Counted from the stretch's first letter, positions 39,411 to 48,266 are shown. The stretch is 64,000 nucleotides of DNA from Microbacterium sp. AG1240 (GCF_003635115.1 NZ_RBXJ01000002.1:62001-126000); one strand, 5' to 3'. Numbers and translations are program-made. The notes: generated by a model from the letters alone, not told the origin.

Positions 39411-40354
39411 CGCTCGGCACGCTCCCTGCGCATGGCCAGCAGCGAGTAGACGACCGCGAAGACGAGGCTGATGCCGAGGAGCAGCATGCCGTAGGCGCCG
39501 CCCTGGCCGAACTCGAACTGCTGGAAGGCCGCGCGGTACGACAGGAGACCGAGGGTCACGGTGCTGTCGGCGGGGCCACCGGCAGTCAGCACGAGCACGA
39601 GGTCGACGATGAGCAGGGTGTAGACGACGCTCATGATCACTAACACCGAGATCACCGGCCAGATGGCGGGGACGATGATCGAGGTCAGTCGGCGCCAGCC
39701 CCCCGCGCCGTCGAGCTGAGCGGCTTCGAGATGCTCGGCGGGCACCTGCTTCAGCGCGGCGCCCAGGATCGTCGACCAGTACGGCAGGCTCGCCCACACG
39801 GCGACCACGATGACGGCGGAGAGCGCTGTCGACGGGTTCGCCAGCCACGCGTCGGTGGGGAGCCCCAGCGTTCCGAGCACGTCGTTGACGGCTCCGTTGC
39901 CCGAGAGCAGCGACTTCCAGATGGTGGCGACGACCACGGCCGGTAGGAGCCAGGGGATGAGGATCAGGGTCGGGAGCCACCGGCTCCCCGGGAAGCGGCG
40001 GGTGAACAGCAGTGCGAGGGCGAGCCCGAGCACGAGCTCGATCGCGACCGCGGCGACCGTCACGACGAGGGTGTTGGCGATCGCACGGCCCGTCACCGGC
40101 TGCGCGAGGATCTCGGCGAAGTTCTCTCCTCCGACGAAGGGTGCACGACCCGTGATGAACGTGCCGGTGGTGAAGTCGGTCGTGCTCATGAACACGCCGT
40201 ACCCGAGGGGGAACAGGAAGAACACGCAGAAGAACGCGATGGCGGGGACGAGGAACACCCACAGCTCGATGTTCCGGCGCCGCGCGAGCGACAGCCACGA
40301 CCGGCCGGAGGCGGGTGCCTCCGGCCGGTCGGCCGTCGAGAGGGACGAGGTCAT
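39407..40354 (-). CDS. ABC importer permease (MalF-like, CUT1 family)
   Basis: This 315-residue protein has six helices; after the second periplasmic loop comes the EAA-type segment E-H-L-E-A-A-Q-L-D-G-A-G-G-W-R-R. It pairs with the MalG-like permease to form the membrane channel. Start and stop overlap both neighbours by ATGA, so the three genes are translated in step. Confidence 0.92.
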   Translation of the reverse strand: MTSSLSTADRPEAPASGRSWLSLARRRNIELWVFLVPAIAFFCVFFLFPLGYGVFMSTTDFTTGTFITGRAPFVGGENFAEILAQPVTGRAIANTLVVTVAAVAIELVLGLALALLFTRRFPGSRWLPTLILIPWLLPAVVVATIWKSLLSGNGAVNDVLGTLGLPTDAWLANPSTALSAVIVVAVWASLPYWSTILGAALKQVPAEHLEAAQLDGAGGWRRLTSIIVPAIWPVISVLVIMSVVYTLLIVDLVLVLTAGGPADSTVTLGLLSYRAAFQQFEFGQGGAYGMLLLGISLVFAVVYSLLAMRRERAER

Positions 40355-41589
40355 CACCCCTGCGACGCCTGCTGCAGTGCTTCCTCGGCGCTGACGCCGT
40401 TGACGGTCGCGTTCTGCAGCGCATCGACGTACTGCTGCTGCAGGGCGTTCCACTCGGTGCCCAGCGATGCGGAGTTGAACGCACCCGGGAGGGCGTCGAC
40501 GAAGGCCTTGGCCGCGGGCACCTCGGCGACGAAGGCCTCCTGGGCGCTCGTCAGAGCCGGGACGTAACCGCCCTGGATCGCGGTCTCGATCTGGTTCTCC
40601 TCCGATGCGCGGCACTCGACCAGCGCGGCGGCCGCGGCCTCGCGGTTGGGGTCGCTCGACGCGGCCACACCGTAGGCGTAGCCCAGCACGCCGACCTGCG
40701 AGCTCTCGCCCGGCTCCGGCGTCGGGAACGCCGCGGTGCCGTACTCGAACGGGATGCTGCTGTCGACGAGGTTCCACGGACCCGAGACCGTGATCGCCGC
40801 CGCGCCCGAGGTCCACTGGTCGATGGCGTCCCAGCCCCAGTTCACGTACTCCGTCGAGAGGCTGCCGTCATCGACCAGCGCTTTGTAGAGGTCGACGGCC
40901 TCGGCCGCGCCCTCGCTCGTCGGATCGGCCGGGTCGCCGCCCGCGCTCAGGAGGAACGGCAGGAAGTAGACGGGAGTCGAGCCGTCGCCGCCGACCCCGG
41001 GGAGCACGATGCCCTTCTGGGTGTCGGTGGTGAGGGCCTTCGCCGTCGCGACGAGCTCGTCGAACGTGGTCGGGGGCTCGGTGATGCCGGCCGCGGCGAA
41101 GGCGTCGGCGTTGTAGAAGATCGCGTAGCTCTCGGCCTGCACGGGCAGGGCGTAGAGCGCGCCGTCGTACTCGCCGAGCGAGGCGATGCTCTCCTCGATG
41201 CCGTCGGTGGTGATTCCGAGCGAACCCAGGTCGGCGAGAACCCCCTGCGAGGCGAGCTGGGGCACCTGGGTGTCGGTGCTCAGGAGGGCGACATCGGGGA
41301 GCGTCTTCGAGCTCGCGGCCTGCAGCAGGCTCGTGGTGTAGTCGCCCGACTGGGTCTGGACGTCGACGGTGATGCCGAGCTCGTCGGCGCACGCTTCGAA
41401 GTAGCCCTTCTGCAGGCTCTGGTACGGGTCGAAGTCGATGTTGTTCCACACCGTCAGCTCGAGTCCCTCGAATCCGGTGGCCGCGGGGTCGGGGGTTCCC
41501 CCACCGGCGCAGGCGCTGAGGGCGAGAGCGGCGGTGAGGCCGACCGCGGGAACGGCGACGCGCAGAGCGCGCTTCGGGCTGGAGGTCAT
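40354..41589 (-). CDS. Extracellular solute-binding lipoprotein (CUT1 family)
   Basis: This 411-residue protein has a basic N-terminus, a hydrophobic signal and the lipobox L-S-A-C near residues 24-27, so it is lipid-anchored outside the membrane. The mature part is a type 1 periplasmic-binding fold (T-V-W-N-N-I-D near the start, A-I-T-V-S-G-P-W-N in the middle). CUT1 proteins usually bind sugars or glycosides, but the divergent nucleoside hydrolase hints at a nucleoside. The ATG at 41589 has AGGA nine bases upstream. Confidence 0.92.
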   Translation of the reverse strand: MTSSPKRALRVAVPAVGLTAALALSACAGGGTPDPAATGFEGLELTVWNNIDFDPYQSLQKGYFEACADELGITVDVQTQSGDYTTSLLQAASSKTLPDVALLSTDTQVPQLASQGVLADLGSLGITTDGIEESIASLGEYDGALYALPVQAESYAIFYNADAFAAAGITEPPTTFDELVATAKALTTDTQKGIVLPGVGGDGSTPVYFLPFLLSAGGDPADPTSEGAAEAVDLYKALVDDGSLSTEYVNWGWDAIDQWTSGAAAITVSGPWNLVDSSIPFEYGTAAFPTPEPGESSQVGVLGYAYGVAASSDPNREAAAAALVECRASEENQIETAIQGGYVPALTSAQEAFVAEVPAAKAFVDALPGAFNSASLGTEWNALQQQYVDALQNATVNGVSAEEALQQASQG

Positions 41590-41696
41590 GGTGAGGGATC
41601 CTTGTCTCGACCGGTGCTGTGGGGCCGGCTTCTCGGGTGACGAGCGACGCGTTGCTCGAGAGCAGTCTCGGGCGATCCCTCTACTCTCCGCCAGAG

Positions 41697-41738
41697 TGTG
41701 TAACACCCGGGGAAACACTGCGTCACGCTAAGTAACAC
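41697..41738. promoter_or_regulatory. Control region between the importer and nucleoside hydrolase genes
   Basis: AACAC occurs three times in direct orientation (41702, 41714, 41734), and GTGTAACAC forms a short palindrome at the first. It lies midway between two divergent operons. It is a candidate operator, but no regulator gene adjoins it. Confidence 0.3.
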
Positions 41739-41802
41739 GATCGGTTCGCGCGCTGCTCCGGCGGGCACGCTGGGGGTGCAACGAAGACAGAGGAGAACCG
41801 CC

Positions 41803-42864
41803 ATGGCATCGACCCGACCGCCGCTGGATCCGCAGAAGCAGTGGGTGCTGGTCGACACCGACACCGGTCTCGACGACGCCCACTCGCTTCTCTACCTGCT
41901 CGCACAGCCCGACGTCGAGATCGTCGGCATCACGACGATCTACGGCAACACCCCGGTGGAGGACTCCGCCCGGAACGTGCGGACCGTGCTGCGCCTCGCC
42001 GAGCGCGAGGACATTCCCGTGCACCTGGGGGAGTACGCGCCGCTGGAGGGCGAGGCGAGCATCGCCGATTTCGTGCACGGCGTCGACGGGCTCGGCGACC
42101 GGTTCGAGCGGGCCGAACTCCGCGTCGAGGACGAGACCGCCGTGGACTACATCGTGCGCATCGCGAACGAGCACCCGGGCAGAGTCGACCTGCACCCGCT
42201 CGGGCCGCTGACCAACATCGCGAAGGCGCTCGAGCGCGACCCCGAGCTCTTCCTGAAGTACCGCTCCGTCGTCATCATGGGGGGCGCGGGCCCCTACCCC
42301 GCACCCGGCGGGGCGACCCTGACCGACGCCAACACCGCGAACGACCGACGCGCGGCCGAGATCGTCTTCGGTGCCGCGAACCGGGGCAACGTGGTGATGG
42401 TGGGGGTCAACGTCACCGCCACGGCGATCCTCGACGAGCACGTCTACGCCTCGCTGCGCGCGATCGACACCCCGTGGGCGCAGTTCTCGGCCGGCGTGCT
42501 CGACGCCTACAACGACTTCTACCAGTACAAGTGGGGGCGGCGGATCTCCTCGGCGCACGACGGCCTGTCGACCGTGATCCTCCATCGCCCCGAGATCGTC
42601 ACGGGGTGGATCGAGGGTCCCGTCGACGTCACCCCCTACGGAGGCTCGCTCGCCACGCGCGTGGCTCTGACGAACGACGGCCTTCCGCTCGTCTGGGGAA
42701 CCCCCGACGGGGCCGTGACCCGCGCCGTCACCTCGTTCGACGCCACCCAGTTCCGGCGCCGTTTCGTGCACGCCCTCGCCTACGGCACCTCGCGGGCTCC
42801 GCTGGACCCCGCCGGACGCGCGGCGCCGTCGGGCTGGGCGAACGGACGTCCCGCGGGCGAGTAG
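41803..42864 (+). CDS. Nucleoside hydrolase (IUNH family)
   Basis: This 353-residue protein begins with the calcium-binding D-T-D-T-G-L-D-D-A near residues 18-26 (family form D-T-D-P-G-I-D-D), then G-I-T-T-I-Y-G-N. It has V-I-M-G-G-A and G-V-N-V-T in the second half. It cleaves the N-glycosidic bond of nucleosides to base and ribose. The AGAGGAG ribosome site fixes ATG 41803. It is divergent from the importer operon and convergent with the SAHH-like operon, suggesting a shared pathway. Confidence 0.92.
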   Translation: MASTRPPLDPQKQWVLVDTDTGLDDAHSLLYLLAQPDVEIVGITTIYGNTPVEDSARNVRTVLRLAEREDIPVHLGEYAPLEGEASIADFVHGVDGLGDRFERAELRVEDETAVDYIVRIANEHPGRVDLHPLGPLTNIAKALERDPELFLKYRSVVIMGGAGPYPAPGGATLTDANTANDRRAAEIVFGAANRGNVVMVGVNVTATAILDEHVYASLRAIDTPWAQFSAGVLDAYNDFYQYKWGRRISSAHDGLSTVILHRPEIVTGWIEGPVDVTPYGGSLATRVALTNDGLPLVWGTPDGAVTRAVTSFDATQFRRRFVHALAYGTSRAPLDPAGRAAPSGWANGRPAGE

Positions 42865-42897
42865 GGCATCGCCGCGGGCGCCGATTGGCCGTGGGGC

Positions 42898-44271
42898 TCA
42901 GCGTGCGCCCGATACGGCGGGGTGGTCGGTCGGGAGGCGATCGCGGCGGTCGCTGCGCAGGCGGGAGCGAAGCGTCCCCTCGGTGGGGAACCCGCCGTAG
43001 AGCCCGCGCGAGCGCAGCTCGGGCGCGAGGAGCGTGGCGAAGTCCTCCAGCGAGCCGGGGGAGACGAACTGGTGGAGGAGGAAGCCGTCGACGCCCGACT
43101 CGTCCACGAATCGGCCGATGTTGTCGGCGACCTCGCCGGGCGTGCCGATGAAGCGGTCGTCGGCGAACGCCGTGACCGCGCCGAACCGACGGCGGACGTC
43201 GCCGGCGGTCAGCACCGGCGCGTCGGCCCGTGTCTCCTTCGTCTGGGTGTGCGTCGTCGACTGCTTGATCAGCGGCTCGTCGTCGGCGTACTGCGAGAAG
43301 TCCACTCCGCCCCACCCGGCGTACGCCGCGAGCTGAGCCTCCGAGGAGTAGTGCGACTGGAAGCCGTCGAGCTTCTCCTGCACCGCGATGCGCGTCGGCG
43401 CCACGACGAGGTTCATCCCGACCACGGCGCGGATCTCCGACGGGTCGCGGCCGATCTCGGCGGCACGGGCACGGATACCCGCGAGCCCCTCGCGGACGGC
43501 GACCGGGTCGGAGTCGCCGACGAAGATCAGCTCCGCGTGCCGCGCGGCGAACTCCCGCCCCCGGGGTGACCATCCGGCCTGGATGAGCACGGGCGTGCGC
43601 TGCGGGGAGGGGATGCTGAGGTGAGGACCCGCCACGCGGAAGTGTTCGCCCACGTGGTCGACCCGTCGCACCCGGTCGGGGTGCGCGAACAGGCCCGTCT
43701 CCTTGCTGCCCACGAACGCGTCGTCGCTCCAGCTGTGCTCCCACAGCTTGTAGACGACGTCGAGGAACTCGTCGGCGCGGTCGTAGCGCTGATCGTGCGC
43801 GAGCACGTCGAGGCCGAAGTTCGCGGCCGCCCCCGGGAGGTAGGAGGACACGATGTTCCACGCGATGCGGCCGGCGGTGAGATGGTCGAGCGTGCTGAAG
43901 CGCCGCGCGTGAGCGAACGGATGCTCGTAGGTCGTCGAGACGGTGGCGCCGAACGCGATCCGCTCGGTCACCGCGGCCAGCGCCGGGATGTGCAGCAGCG
44001 GGTCGTGGGCGGGCAGCTCCACGCCCCACTCGACGGCCGTCGCCTCCGACCCGCGGTAGGTGTCGTACATGCCGAGCACATCACCGAAGAAGAACAGGTC
44101 GAACTCGGCCTCCTCCGCGCGGCGGGCGAGGTCGATCCAGTACCGCATACCGGTCGCAGTCAGCCGCTCGTCGGCCGGGTGGGTCCACAGGCTCACGGCA
44201 CCGGAGCCGTTGCCGATGCACGCCTGCTCGTAGAGGCCGAACAGGAGCGGGCGGGGGTCAGCGAGCGACAT
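42898..44271 (-). CDS. Flavin-dependent monooxygenase, NtaA/SnaA/DszA (LLM) family
   Basis: This 457-residue protein is a long-form LLM enzyme: A-E-F-D-L-F-F-F-G-D near residues 54-63, L-T-A-G-R-I-A-W-N-I-V-S-S-Y near 131-144, and Q-A-G-W-S-P-R-G-R-E-F-A near 230-241. This subgroup uses FMNH2 from a partner reductase to oxidise C-N or C-S bonds (nitrilotriacetate, dibenzothiophene sulfone, dimethyl sulfide). No reductase gene adjoins it. It overlaps the amidohydrolase stop by 14 bases and is the last gene of the operon. Confidence 0.9.
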   Translation of the reverse strand: MSLADPRPLLFGLYEQACIGNGSGAVSLWTHPADERLTATGMRYWIDLARRAEEAEFDLFFFGDVLGMYDTYRGSEATAVEWGVELPAHDPLLHIPALAAVTERIAFGATVSTTYEHPFAHARRFSTLDHLTAGRIAWNIVSSYLPGAAANFGLDVLAHDQRYDRADEFLDVVYKLWEHSWSDDAFVGSKETGLFAHPDRVRRVDHVGEHFRVAGPHLSIPSPQRTPVLIQAGWSPRGREFAARHAELIFVGDSDPVAVREGLAGIRARAAEIGRDPSEIRAVVGMNLVVAPTRIAVQEKLDGFQSHYSSEAQLAAYAGWGGVDFSQYADDEPLIKQSTTHTQTKETRADAPVLTAGDVRRRFGAVTAFADDRFIGTPGEVADNIGRFVDESGVDGFLLHQFVSPGSLEDFATLLAPELRSRGLYGGFPTEGTLRSRLRSDRRDRLPTDHPAVSGAR

Positions 44272-45574
44272 GGGTGGTCTCCGTTGCTGGGTCGGTGGTG
44301 GGCGGCCGGTGGCACCGGCCGGCGATGATCGTGGCGAGCGAGCGCGGGCTGCCGTGCTCGACGAGCTCGGCGAGCGCGTCGGCGGGCGTTCGCGCGTCGA
44401 CGGGGAACACGGCCAGGTCGGCGCGCGATCCTGCGCGGATGCTCCCCGTCGGGACGGATGCGTCGGCGAGCCCCAGGGCGTTCGCGCCCCCGAGGGTCGC
44501 GGCGGCGAACAGCCGCTCGTGCAGATCGGGCTCGGCATAGCCCTGCTCTCGGGCGAGGGAGTAGAGCGCCGCGACGTCGTCGAGCACGTTCAGGCTCGGC
44601 GACGAGGAGAGCGAGTCGGTGCCCACCGCGATCCGGTTCCCCTCGCGCAGGTAGTGCCCGATCGGTGGCGGGGCGAGCCCGATGACCGCGTTCGACCGGG
44701 GGCAGAGGGCCACCGAGACGCCGCGTTCGCGCAGCATCCGGCGGTCGTCGGCGTCGACGTAGATGACGTGGGCGAGGTGCGTCGCGGGGGTGAGGGCACC
44801 GACCGAGTCGAGGTAGGGGATGACCCCGTGGCCGGCGCCGCCGTCGCGGAGCAGCGCGAAGTCGCCCCGCCCGAGCGTGCGCCACCGGTTGGCGAGATCG
44901 CCCGTGCCCGAACGGACGTAGGCGTCTTCCCAGGCCGACTCGGCCGCGTGGATGTGCTGGCGCACCCCGAGCTCGGCGGCGAGGCCCGCGAGGTCGCGGA
45001 GCACGCCCGTGTCGAGGGAGTAGATCGCGTGCGGCGACAGCCCGGCGTCGGGTGGTGTCGGCAGAGCGCGCAACTGCTCGACGACGGTGGTCCGCCCGTC
45101 GACGGCCCAGTCGGCGTCTGTCCAGCCGAGCACTTCCCAATAGGTGACCCCGTGAAGGCCGGCCTCGTGCACGACGGCGGCCGCGTCGATGTCGGTGACG
45201 ATCTCGGCGACGGAGGTCGTGCCCGATGCGATCGCGAGGCGGGCTCCCTCGGCGGCGGACGCCGCCCAGTCCCGGGGCAACGGGTAGAGCTCCATGAACG
45301 CGTTCATCCACGACTCGAACCCGTCGTAGCGCCCCCGGCCCACCTCGGCCATATCGGTGTACTGCAGGTGGGTGTGGGCGTTCACGAGCCCGGGTGTGAG
45401 CACGCCGTCCCATTCCAGACGCTCGACGTCGGGGCGATCGCGGACGACGGCAGACAGCGCGTCATGGGTGCCGACGGCGGTGATCGTGTCGCCGTCGGCC
45501 AGGACGGCGCCGTCGACGATCGGAGGGGCGTCGACCGGGAAGACGACGCGTGCGCGATGAAGGGTCAGGGTCAT
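44258..45574 (-). CDS. Amidohydrolase, SAH/MTA deaminase or chlorohydrolase group
   Basis: This 438-residue metal-dependent hydrolase has N-A-H-T-H-L-Q-Y-T-D near residues 65-74 (metal ligands), H-I-H-A-A-E-S near 198-204, and V-G-T-D-S-L-S-S-S near 305-313. This pattern belongs to the MtaD/TrzN/aminodeoxyfutalosine deaminase group, which removes amino or similar groups from purine-like rings. With the SAHH-like genes upstream, an adenosyl or methylthioadenosyl compound is a plausible substrate. It begins 31 bases after the SAHH-like gene. Confidence 0.88.
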   Translation of the reverse strand: MTLTLHRARVVFPVDAPPIVDGAVLADGDTITAVGTHDALSAVVRDRPDVERLEWDGVLTPGLVNAHTHLQYTDMAEVGRGRYDGFESWMNAFMELYPLPRDWAASAAEGARLAIASGTTSVAEIVTDIDAAAVVHEAGLHGVTYWEVLGWTDADWAVDGRTTVVEQLRALPTPPDAGLSPHAIYSLDTGVLRDLAGLAAELGVRQHIHAAESAWEDAYVRSGTGDLANRWRTLGRGDFALLRDGGAGHGVIPYLDSVGALTPATHLAHVIYVDADDRRMLRERGVSVALCPRSNAVIGLAPPPIGHYLREGNRIAVGTDSLSSSPSLNVLDDVAALYSLAREQGYAEPDLHERLFAAATLGGANALGLADASVPTGSIRAGSRADLAVFPVDARTPADALAELVEHGSPRSLATIIAGRCHRPPTTDPATETTHVAR

Positions 45575-45604
45575 CGGGGTCTTTCGGAGGAGGGGTGGGC
45601 GCCG

Positions 45605-46864
45605 TCAGTCGGCGTCGAGACTCGGTCGCCAGGATGTCAGGAAGGCGAGTTGCTTCGCCGACGGCGCGTCGACCGTGCCGCCGAACGACGCGAGGGCGTG
45701 GCGGGCCACCCGATCGTCGACGTCGCGAGGGAGTGTGTGGACCGCCGGCGGGAGGGTGCCCCGCGAGGCGATCAGGTGATCGACCGCGGCGAGCTGCACC
45801 CCGAACGACAGGTCCATGATCTGAACCGGGTTGCCCTCGGCGGCGCTGACGTTGATGCAGTTGCCGTCATCGAGCACCCGCACCGTGCGGCCGGATGGCA
45901 GCCGCAGCCGCGAGACCTTGCGCGCACGGGAGATCTCGACGGCACCGGCGGCGCGGGCGTCGTCGAGGGCGATCTCCTGGCTGACGCCGCCCCCGACCGC
46001 GACGGCGGCCCCGTCGGGGAGGGCGGCGAGGTGCGCGACGTCGATCGTGCCGGCGACCCCGGTGGTGGAGATGAGCACGTCGGCGTGGGCGGCGGCATCG
46101 ATGAGGGGTTCGACGGCGAATCCGGCGAACGCGGCCTGGAGCGCGGCGACCGGGTCGACCTCCGAGACGGTCACCCGCGCGCCGAGGGCGGCCGCGTGGC
46201 GAGCGACGCCGCTGCCGACCCGCCCGAACCCGGCGACGACGACCGAGGCGCCGGCGAGCGACGCATCGATGAGGTCGGCGACCGCGAGCACGACCGCCTG
46301 CCCCGTGCCGTGGGCGTTGTCGAAGAGCGACTTCGTGCGCGCATCGTTGCCCGCGACCACCGGGATGCGCAGTTCTCCCGTGCGCTGCATCTCGCGCAGC
46401 GGCCGCACACCGCTCGTCGTCTGCTCGGTGGCGCCGATCATCGCGTCGAGGATGCCGGGCCGGTCGGTGTGGGCGAGACGGATGGTGCCGGCGCCGTCGT
46501 CGATGATCACCTCGGGACGGTGATCGAGCAGCGACAGCACGTTCTCGCGGTCGTCCGCGGCGCGATCGGTCGACCGCGCGTAGACGGGCAGGCCCGCGTG
46601 GGCCAGTGCGGCGGCGACCGCGTCGTCGGTGTTGCGGCCGACGCACGACACCGAGACCTCGGCCCCGGCTTCAGCGAGCACGAGCGCGACCGACGCGGTC
46701 TTCGGCTCGAGCACGTCGGAGATCGCGATCCGCACGCCGGAGACGATTCCGGATGCGGTGAGCTCGGCCGCCAGCGCGGCGGTGGCCGGCATGAATCCGC
46801 GCGCCCAGTCGATGCGGTCCTGTCCCTGGCGCCACAGGGAGGGATCGGCGATCCGGCCGCTCAC
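45605..46864 (-). CDS. S-adenosylhomocysteine hydrolase-like protein (divergent)
   Basis: This 419-residue protein follows SAHH over most of its length: D-D-G-A-G-T, G-A-T-E-Q-T-T-S-G-V, N-D-A-R-T-K-S-L-F-D-N and the NAD loop G-F-G-R-V-G-S-G. The lysine and aspartate of T-K-S-x-F-D are kept. The L-H-M-T histidine segment near the N-terminus is replaced by D-V-L-E-P-K-T-A, and the cysteine after F-D-N-x-x-G is Thr. Substrate or chemistry therefore differs from ordinary SAHH. The GTG start overlaps the previous stop (GTGA). Confidence 0.82.
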   Translation of the reverse strand: MSGRIADPSLWRQGQDRIDWARGFMPATAALAAELTASGIVSGVRIAISDVLEPKTASVALVLAEAGAEVSVSCVGRNTDDAVAAALAHAGLPVYARSTDRAADDRENVLSLLDHRPEVIIDDGAGTIRLAHTDRPGILDAMIGATEQTTSGVRPLREMQRTGELRIPVVAGNDARTKSLFDNAHGTGQAVVLAVADLIDASLAGASVVVAGFGRVGSGVARHAAALGARVTVSEVDPVAALQAAFAGFAVEPLIDAAAHADVLISTTGVAGTIDVAHLAALPDGAAVAVGGGVSQEIALDDARAAGAVEISRARKVSRLRLPSGRTVRVLDDGNCINVSAAEGNPVQIMDLSFGVQLAAVDHLIASRGTLPPAVHTLPRDVDDRVARHALASFGGTVDAPSAKQLAFLTSWRPSLDAD

Positions 46865-47649
46865 GCGATCACCTCGTGCGCGAGGCGGGCGTCGGCGGCA
46901 GTGAGGTCGCCGCCGTTGGCGGCGACGAGAAGGCCGAGCGCGACGAGGAGATCGGCGAGCCGCCACGCGAGGGCGTCGATGGTGTTGAGATCGTCGGGAA
47001 GCGGCGGGGGAGCATCGACCACCGTCGACGCACCCCCGACGCGACGCACGTGGGGTCGCCGCACCGGGCCGCCGGCCGGGGCGAGCCCGGTGCCGCCGAG
47101 CGAGGCATCGATGAGCACGGCCTCCGTGCGGTGCGGGTCGATCGGGTCGTGGCCGTCCCCGGTGGCGACGACGTAGTGCGCGTGACGGGTCGTCTCGGGC
47201 AGCGCGCCGACGTCTGCGAACGCGATCCCGGCGAGGTGCGCGCGCAGCCGCGTCACGGGATCATCCGAGACGCGGACGACCCGGCTGCCGATGCGGGTGA
47301 GCGCCGCGGCCAGAGCGTCGGCGATCGGTCCGGCGCCGACGACCGCCGTCGTTGCCCCGGCGAGCACGAGATTGGTGCGGCGCGAGAACGCCCGCACGAC
47401 CTGGTCGGCCCGTGCCTGCGCGAACGCGGCGCCGAATCCGGGGAGCGCGAGCGGATCGGCACCGTCGGCCTCGACACTGATCGTCGCTCCCCACGTCTCG
47501 GCGACGGCGTCGGCGAGAACCCGGGGGAGCGGGGGCATCGAACCTCCCCACACGGCCGGCCCGGCGGGCGCGTCGGAGGAGAGGCGAGCGGAGATCGGCA
47601 TCCGTACGCCGAGCGCATCGGGCGGCGCAGGGGGAAGGGTGATCGACAC
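46861..47649 (-). CDS. Truncated SAHH-like NAD-binding protein
   Basis: This 262-residue protein resembles only the NAD-binding half of SAHH: T-A-V-V-G-A-G-P-I-A-D-A-L-A near residues 120-133, then S-R-V-V-R-V-S-D-D-P-V-T-R-L. The substrate-binding half is reduced to about 80 unrelated residues. It is the first gene of the operon and overlaps the longer SAHH-like gene by GTGA, so the two may work as a hetero-oligomer. The start at GTG 47649 follows a leaderless -10. Confidence 0.65.
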   Translation of the reverse strand: MSITLPPAPPDALGVRMPISARLSSDAPAGPAVWGGSMPPLPRVLADAVAETWGATISVEADGADPLALPGFGAAFAQARADQVVRAFSRRTNLVLAGATTAVVGAGPIADALAAALTRIGSRVVRVSDDPVTRLRAHLAGIAFADVGALPETTRHAHYVVATGDGHDPIDPHRTEAVLIDASLGGTGLAPAGGPVRRPHVRRVGGASTVVDAPPPLPDDLNTIDALAWRLADLLVALGLLVAANGGDLTAADARLAHEVIA

Positions 47650-47656
47650 GCTCCAG

Positions 47657-47662
47657 ACGCTA
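47657..47662 (-). promoter_or_regulatory. -10 element TAGCGT (minus strand)
   Basis: On the minus strand TAGCGT is seven bases before GTG 47649. It is the likely promoter of the four-gene SAHH-like operon. Confidence 0.55.
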
Positions 47663-47740
47663 GGCCCTCCGGCCCCGCGGCCGCCATTCGGACGTCTCAC
47701 TTCGTCAGGAAGGCCACCGCGCAGCATCCGTCGTCGTCCC

Positions 47741-47746
47741 TACAAT
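47741..47746 (+). promoter_or_regulatory. -10 element TACAAT
   Basis: TACAAT is seven bases before GTG 47754 and is close to the general bacterial consensus TATAAT. It is the strongest-looking -10 in the window. Confidence 0.6.
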
Positions 47747-47753
47747 GTCGCAC

Positions 47754-48143
47754 GTGACGTTCTCCATGCCCCCGTCGTCGTATCGCACGCTCGCGCCCGA
47801 GCGCGCGTCGCGGCGGGCGCCCCGCGTGTGGGACGTCGCACTCACCGTCGTGCTCCTCGTGCTGCTCACTCTCTTCGCGCTCGCCGCCTCGTACGCGGGG
47901 TTTCTTCTCGCGGGGGCCTCCGACGCCTGCGCGACGGTCTCGTGCGACGTCGAGACGATGAACGTCGGTCTGTGGTTCGGCGTCATCTCGCCATGGGCCG
48001 TGCTGCTTCTCTCGGTCGTCGCCGCCGTCGTACGGCTGGTGAGGCAGCGTCTGGCGTTCTGGGTGCCGCTGGCGGGTGCAGCCCTCATGGTCGCGCTGTG
48101 GTTCGTCGCGGCGGCGATCGTCGGCTCCGCCGTTCGGCAGTGA
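47754..48143 (+). CDS. Small membrane protein
   Basis: This 129-residue protein has a soluble basic head of about 25 residues and three membrane helices, with two cysteines in an outside loop (D-A-C-A-T-V-S-C-D) that could form a disulfide. No family is recognised. It is divergent from the SAHH-like operon. Confidence 0.7.
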   Translation: MTFSMPPSSYRTLAPERASRRAPRVWDVALTVVLLVLLTLFALAASYAGFLLAGASDACATVSCDVETMNVGLWFGVISPWAVLLLSVVAAVVRLVRQRLAFWVPLAGAALMVALWFVAAAIVGSAVRQ

Positions 48144-48201
48144 GCGGATGCTTCGGGGTGACCCGATCGCGCGCGGGGGCCAGCACCCAGGATTCCCCGA
48201 T

Positions 48202-48236
48202 CCGACCGGCCTAGGCTGGGCGAGGCGCCCGGTCGG
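48202..48236 (+). promoter_or_regulatory. Palindrome with a -10-like element before dedA
   Basis: CCGACCGG (48202-48209) pairs with CCGGTCGG (48229-48236), and TAGGCT, a -10-like element, lies in the loop at 48212-48217. It may be an operator over the promoter, or chance in GC-rich DNA. Confidence 0.35.
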
Positions 48237-48266
48237 GCCGCCGATCACCGAGCGCGAAGGCACCCG

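Noticed and set aside
44270..47176. A 968-codon plus-strand frame opposite the SAHH-like operon
   Set aside because: It has shadow-type composition; the minus-strand genes show conserved motifs and coupled starts.
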